From assembly GCA_963921195.1 (NCBI GenBank), contig OY992537.1, positions 67,448,040-67,512,039 of the forward strand: a stretch of 64,000 nt of DNA, read 5' to 3'. Origin of the DNA: Pegoplata infirma. Its lineage: Eukaryota > Arthropoda > Insecta > Diptera > Anthomyiidae. A program made the position numbers and the translations under genes. The notes beneath the pieces were generated by a model, which did no database searches, had not been told where the DNA came from, and saw nothing but the letters and a program-made list of their open reading frames with translations. This document shows, in pieces, positions 58,619 to 64,000 of the stretch. How positions within the stretch are numbered: position 1 is the first letter of the stretch; each line of letters begins with the position of its first letter.

Positions 58619-58662
58619 GATAATCGTCAATCTTCATCGTGAGCGATACGATTGACGATTAC
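58619..58662. repeat. Small hairpin GATAATCGTCAATC
   Basis: TAATCGTCAATC faces GATTGACGATTA with a 17-bp centre; perfect 12-bp arms. Confidence 0.85.
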
Positions 58663-58966
58663 ATATGGGGGTTTTCATCTCAAGGGACACAACTTTTAAA
58701 ACCAATAGTAGTTTAGTCACAATTTTTCAGCTAAATCGATCAAGAACTTTCCGTAATTTTACATTTTGGTCAAACAGGTGTTTTTTTTTTTGCATCCGTG
58801 TAACTGATTACCTAATATTCCTAGCAAAATGTGTCCCGAGAGTTTAAGATAGCTATTTCTTTAATCTTTCAAAAAAAAAATTTTCTTTTTTTTTTTTGCA
58901 AAATCAAAAATTTGTTTGGCATTTTTTAAAACCGGCCCTTTTTTAACTCAAAATAAAGCTAAGGTA

Positions 58967-59557
58967 CACAGAAAAAAATAAAAAAAAAATTTTAGTAAAT
59001 TTTTAATACTATTGAGTAAAAAATTACTCAATTTTGCACCAGTAAACGATTTAATAGTATTGAGTAAATTTTTAATAAAAAATTATTAAATGCTTACTAA
59101 AAAAATTTTAATGGATACTATTAAAAATTTAATTAAAAATTTTTCAACTTTTTAAGTTACTTTTTAATTGTGTCAAGTAAAAATTTACTCGAAATTTATC
59201 AATTTATTTTTTTAAAAAGTTTAAAAAAGTTTCACATTTTTTTTTCGAAAAAAATGTTTTTTCAAACTTTACCAAATATATTTATGTCTTGAAGACATTG
59301 GAAAATTTCATAAAGATGATTTCAAACTTTCATATACATACACAAAAAACTATAAACTAAACGAGAACTCAAAACACGAAGAGAATAAAAAAAAATAAAA
59401 AAAATTATTAAATTTTGTATTAAATTATTTACTCAAATTTTTTTTTTTAGTTTTTGAGTAAATTTTTAATTGCGTCGATTTAAAAATTACTCAAATCTTA
59501 TTTAAAAATTTAAACAAGTGATTACTCAAATTTTTTTTCTCAATATTTTTTTCTCTG
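58967..59557. mobile_element. TA-TSD MITE (CACAGAAAA family)
   Basis: Left CACAGAAAAAAATA and right TATTTTTTTCTCTG are near-perfect TIRs, with TA at 58965-58966 and 59558-59559. Rich in AGTAAATTTTTAATA and ATTACTC motifs. 591 bp; no ORF. Confidence 0.85.
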
Positions 59558-60430
59558 TATTTTCCTTTAAGAGCTTTGTAGGATGCGAGTGAGATATCTA
59601 TCAAATGCCCAATATTTACTGTAGATCTTAAGAAATTTTCCAGAAGCCGAGTAAACATTTTTGGCCGAAGAGTTTTAGATTTTCTTTCCATTTTCGTAAT
59701 TTCTGACCTAATAATAGTTACGCATAAAAAAATTGGGCCCCTCCTTCCCCCTTATAACGCTGTTCTGGCCAAGGCTATTTTGGTACTCGCCGTGATCTTT
59801 AAGAAATGCAACTTAATAATAGTTATTCTACAAGAATTTGGATTTCTGAACCCCCTTCTTTACCATTATTTCGCCTGTCAAGTAAATATAACTTTGTCCC
59901 TTATATATTTATTACTTCGCAAACTTTGAGAACTTATAGTGAGTAAGTGGATCCATTTAGAGACTTACCCAGCAGAAATAAATTGAGATTTTGGCGACAC
60001 AGCATCTGTTTATAGCATACCGTAGCGCATCCAAAGAGCGCTCTTAGGGATGCAGTAAAAGGAAGGGGAAAAAATTTTAATTTTTTTTTTAAGATTTTTT
60101 ATATAAAACTTATAATGTGTAATTATTTTTTGATGAAATTTCACACTTGCTTTCCTTTTAATATTTTTAACACTTTTTGAATAAAAAACATGAGTTTTAG
60201 ACAAAGACACATGATTTGACTGCATCATTATTGCGCATTAATCAGCGCTGCAAAGAGCGCTTCAATCATAGCATCTTTGACCGCTGTTGCCAAAAAAAAT
60301 CCCATAAAAAATGTGAAAATGAAAATTTCCGATATTTTTTTGATGTTCACTTCCGATTTTTTTTTTTCATTTTGTTTCACATAAATAAAGTTTTGTAAAG
60401 TAAAACGAATGAATTTTTTTGTTATATTTT

Positions 60431-60495
60431 TTTAAATTTTAGTTATTTGATTTCAACTTTGATTCAAAGTTGAAATCAAATAACTAAAATTTAAA
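60431..60495. repeat. 65-bp perfect palindrome
   Basis: TTTAAATTTTAGTTATTTGA and its reverse complement meet at a single central T within TTTGATTCAAA. It overlaps the start of a minus-strand ORF (60453-60698) that is not supported. Confidence 0.92.
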
Positions 60496-60839
60496 GTCTT
60501 CAAAGTCTTTGAATGAACCCGTAAACAAACACCAAACTCGATTTCATGTGATTCGGAAAATATCATGTGATTTGAAAAGTTTTGAAAGACATAACAGAGG
60601 CCTTTAACACATTTTAAATGATGATAAATAGGCCAACCAAAAAACAGCCAATGCTTATTTTTTATTTCGATAAATAAAACGATTTGGATTAAACACAAAC
60701 TCTAATCACGAAAAAACAGAAAAACTAAGATACATTTGTTATAACTTCTTTTGAATATTTTTTCATTTATTGGTAAATTTTTTGTTTTTTATCTCATTTT
60801 TACATTTTAATTTTAGAACTTTAATTTTAGAAAATACAA

Positions 60840-61335
60840 ATTTTATTACAAAAAATGTCCAATCATATATTAGAAACTCCAATTATATTTAAAAAAATTC
60901 CAAATATAACTCAAAAATTTTAAATTATATTTCAAAAATTTCCATTGATAGTTCAAAAATTTCCAACTTTTTTTTAGAAATTTCAATTTATATTTACAGA
61001 AATTTCAATTAATATTTTAGAAATTTCAAATTGTATTTAAGAAAATTTCTAAATGCTTTTCAGAAAATTACATTTGCATTTAAATATTTCCATTTGGATT
61101 TCAAAATCTTATAATCGCTATTAAGAAAATTCCATTGAAATTAAAAAAAAAAATCCATGTGTATTTTAAAAATTTCCAACTGTATTTCAAAAACTTCCGT
61201 TTGTATTTAAAAATTTTCTAAATTCTTTGCAGAAAACTCATTTATATTTTCCAAAAAATCATTTAGAAAATTTGAAGTAAAAATGGAAATTTCTTAAATA
61301 CAATTGGAAATTTCTGAAACATAGAGTAGTCAGGA
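60840..61335. repeat. Degenerate minisatellite, period near 25-30 bp
   Basis: Units like AAATTTCAATTGTATTTAA and TTTCAGAAATTTCCA recur about 15 times, in both orientations towards its end, and again at 61440-61560. Confidence 0.75.
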
Positions 61336-61624
61336 CTTTTGAAGTTTTTTTTCACACAAACATTTAAATTTTTTAACAATACTACAAACTAAACTAAAAA
61401 CATACGTTTTCAGCGGTTGGTTTACACCATTTTCAAATTCAGATTTTCCAATTTTATTTCAAAAATATTCAATTGTATTTCAGATTTTTCAATTGTATTT
61501 CAGAAATAGTCAAATGTATTTCACATTTTCCATCTGTATTTCAGTAAAAGTAAAAATGGAATACAGTTTGGAAATTAAATACAGTTGGAAATTTCTGAAA
61601 CATGGAAATGGTGTAGTCAGGACT

Positions 61625-61795
61625 TTTATTCTGCTTAAATCAGCTCTACAAAGATACATGAATTCACTGCATCTTTAATCTGCTTAAATCAGCGCTAAAA
61701 AGATACATGAATTTACAGCATCTTTATTCTGCTTAAATCAGCGCTCTAAAGACACGTGATTTCAGTGCATCTAAAGAGCGCTGTTTCTGTGTATC
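61625..61795. repeat. Three 50-bp units
   Basis: CTGCTTAAATCAGCTCTAC, CTGCTTAAATCAGCGCTAA and CTGCTTAAATCAGCGCTCT start near 61630, 61680 and 61730. They carry AGATACATGAATT and GCATCTTT, as do 60240-60280 and the right end of the host element. Confidence 0.85.
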
Positions 61796-62690
61796 CAACT
61801 AGCGCTCTAAAGTGGGACATCGCCTTAGAGAATCATGCATGAATTCAGCGCAATTGGATGCGCTCCTTTACTCAAGTTTCCCTTCCAAAAGCTGCTGAAC
61901 GTTCAGCAAAATTTCTGCTGGGTAATGAAAACAAAACTTTTTTTTTCTCTAAAACTCTTCTATAATTCATCTTTTAGCACATTTATCCTATCTTTTACTT
62001 GAACAAAAAAAAATCGCAAAAAATCATTTGGGAAGTATTGTTGCCTGTGGTCGTTAAAAGGTTAAAGCATTTTGATGCATTAGGTTATTTCGGGCCATAC
62101 CCTTTGTCCTGTTCCACCCTCATTTGACATGGAGCTTTAAAATGGTAAATTGACATTTTGTATCGAATTAAGTTAGCATGTGTTTAACAGAATCCAAAAT
62201 AAGACATTTTGCAGTGTTAGGTTATATAGCAAGTGCCACGCCCCTTTTTCCAATACCGCCCACATTTTGTTAGAGTTCTATATGATAAAACAACATTCAG
62301 TATAAAATTTTGTTAGCATGTTCTAACATTTTGTAACACATCTGCTTAGTGTTTTAAACATCTTTAGTGCAGTTAGGGCTTTTTGTGTTTCTGAAAATTA
62401 CAAGACAAAAGGGCGTTACTAACATAACTTTTCAAATATTAAAAATTTATAATTTTTTTTAACAGAAATGAATTTGTTTGTGTGTTTTTACTAATATTTA
62501 GGAAATTTGTAATGAAAACTTTTATAGTTTTTATATAAACACGTTTTTTGCTTCTCCTGTAAAATTTGTAAAATGTTAGATAGGGCGTTTTGCATTTTAG
62601 GTGACGATATATTTTTTTAAAAGGTTTGACAATACCCTTTTTTGAGATACTTCATCTTAAACCACGGATTTGCTAAATATGACTTTTGAG

Positions 62691-63479
62691 TATCAACAAA
62701 AAAAAATCTTGCTAAATTTTATTTTAATGTGGACCCCATTTCCTTTAAAATGAGATATCACTGAGATTCGTATCATTAAAATTAACAAAGATATGGTCAA
62801 AAATGTACGACCACTTTATTAAGATATTTTTGATTTTTCCACTTTTCAAACCCTGGTATCTCCCGAACTATTTGGTCCAGCCATCCAAAAAGTTGAGTCT
62901 TTCTTTTCCTACTCGAATACAATACTTTTACTAAGTTTCATTAAGTTTGAAAGGGGTCAGGTCCAAAATGCTCATTTTATTGGATAGTTATAGATGGATT
63001 TACTCTATTGTATTTTTAAACAAAAGCCAAAACATCAGACATGATCAAAATGATTCGTTAACGAACTGTTGAACGAAATCAGAAATTGACCGATTTTAAC
63101 CAGACGAGCGAAGATACACGATCAAAATACTTCCTTTACGAAATAACATGTTACGAAAACAATAAATGACCGATTGAACTAGAAGAACTAACTAGATCTT
63201 TTATCTGAAATGAATGAAAATGAGCGCTCACTAAATTGAACGATTAAGCACAAGACTAGTAAGCATCACTCAAATTTGGTTGTTCTGTATTTTGTACACT
63301 TTTGTACACAGATCTAACTAAACATAGATCCAATCAGCCCAAGCTTATACTTGGCACCCATTTGCCGGCAAAACTTGTCTATATTTATAATATTATACAC
63401 GGTGAGCCTCAGCGATGTTTAGATTGAACTTTAGCGTCGACGAAAAGTGTAAATGCAGTTTGATTTCTACATGATTAAA
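62691..63479. other. Non-coding stretch, nothing recognised
   Basis: Around 63050-63250 GAACGA and TGACCGATT motifs recur. No gene supported. Confidence 0.45.
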
Positions 63480-63692
63480 TATCACAAAACTGTTAACAGC
63501 GAAATCGTAGCTGCTCGCATTCGTGAGATATCACGAAAATGGTGTTTTTGTATTTCCTTAAATATTGACACTGAAGTTTTTTAAATACATATTTTCAAAA
63601 ACTGAGTATACAGTTTTAATTGTATTTACAGGTCACAAAACAGTTGACATCGAAACCATATCTTCCCAATTTCGCGAGAAATCGCAAAATTC
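63480..63692. repeat. Two diverged units near 150 bp
   Basis: ATCACAAAACTGTTAACAGC (63480) and GGTCACAAAACAGTTGACAT (63632), each followed by CGAAA-TCG and ATTTCG-GAGA blocks. Confidence 0.65.
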
Positions 63693-63892
63693 AAATTTAA
63701 TAAAAAAAATTTAAAAAAAAATATAATTTTTTTCCGTTCTTGACCGCCTTTAATTTGCTTTCTTGTTTTCATATTAATTTAGTGATAAAACGCACTCATA
63801 TAATTTTCTGAAAATTGGGGAGGATGTTTTGCCTTCATGAATATCTGCATACTAACCAGGAAGGTATCCTAACGTGTCCTTTCATACATTTA
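63693..63892. other. Spacer
   Basis: Nothing recognised. Confidence 0.45.
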
Positions 63893-64000
63893 ACAAGTGA
63901 GAGTTTTTAATCATTATTTAAATTAGTTTTTATACCCACGCCCATAAAAGTGGGCGGAAAACAAATATGCCTACGAATTTTGTACTCTTACCAAAAACAT
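63893..64000 (+). mobile_element. Start of a mini-me-like element, cut by the window end
   Basis: ACAAGTGAGAGTTTTTAATC is the family-A start, and TGCCTACGAATTTTGTACTC matches the part at 13578 and 37018. It continues past the window. Confidence 0.65.

Larger units (their letters stand above)
59968..61922. mobile_element. TA-TSD element, TIR CCCAGCAGAAAT
   Basis: CCCAGCAGAAAT at 59968 and ATTTCTGCTGGG ending at 61922, with TA at 59966-59967 and 61923-61924. Near both ends are AGCGC-rich units (GCGCATCCAAAGAGCGCTCT near 60026; AAGAGCGCTGTTTC near 61774). Inside are a 65-bp perfect palindrome, a degenerate minisatellite and a 50-bp triplet. It shares its TIR head with 37787-38426. It is long for a MITE but no transposase was seen. 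Confidence 0.88.
57935..62690. mobile_element. Large inverted-repeat region with nested TA elements
   Basis: ACATATCGTCACCTAAAATG (57999) faces inverted CATTTTAGGTGACGATAT near 62597, with AAAACGCCCTAACTA and TAGATAGGGCGTTTTGC next to them. Parts of the arms also match around 58130-58220 and 62180-62420. It is 4.7 kb with the elements 58967-59557 and 59968-61922 nested inside. Confidence 0.6.

Noticed and set aside
1..64000. LTR retrotransposon or endogenous virus
   Set aside because: No LTR pair, gag, integrase or protease motifs were seen; the only RT remnants are of LINE type.
1..64000. A previously undescribed multi-gene system
   Set aside because: No intact coding genes are visible. 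The most unusual thing here is repeat structure, not a gene cassette.

Overview
The window looks like AT-rich non-coding DNA of a dipteran, most probably a calyptrate fly (blowfly or housefly type). The base composition, the absence of any intact host gene, and many short interspersed elements with ATACCCTCC ends and (GTCY)n microsatellites all point that way. The organism is an inference; no host gene was found to confirm it. No intact gene, tRNA, rRNA or CRISPR array was recognised. The window could be intergenic or lie inside a large intron.

Layout. 0-6 kb: a foldback element with a tRNA-like patch, then a dead APE-type LINE (about 1.89-5.79 kb) broken by two non-autonomous DNA transposons with exact target-site duplications (TSDs), a 3-bp TTA palindromic element and an 8-bp hAT element. 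6-13.5 kb: a 1.1-kb foldback, a T-rich array and two mini-me-like elements. 13.6-20 kb: nested foldbacks, a truncated tRNA-type SINE with a 14-bp TSD, a minisatellite and two hAT elements. 20-26 kb: further minisatellite and mini-me-like copies. 26.8-28.0 kb: a decayed LOA/R1-like reverse transcriptase on the minus strand. 30-31.1 kb: a palindromic element.

31.15-35.56 kb is the most striking block: a roughly 4.4-kb tandem array of a monomer near 49 bp, rich in TATCGATA, with a higher-order period near 1.15 kb and a 60-bp foreign insertion flanked by an 11-bp direct repeat. 37-47.4 kb: nested TIR elements, minisatellites next to mini-me-like elements, a 245-bp tandem dimer, a hAT element with an 8-bp TSD, and a second SINE with a (TAAAA)n tail. 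47.4-52.6 kb: a TA-flanked element holding a 3.75-kb nested foldback. 54.3-55.7 kb: an element of about 160-bp internal units. 56.9-57.7 kb: an exact 395-bp tandem duplication. 57.9-62.7 kb: a large inverted-repeat region with two nested TA-TSD elements.

The working parts are parasites upon parasites. The LINE supplies endonuclease and reverse-transcriptase remnants. All DNA elements here lack a transposase and would have depended on hAT, Tc1/mariner-like or PIF/Harbinger-like enzymes elsewhere in the genome. The SINE would have depended on a LINE. Nothing here reads as an operon or a host pathway.
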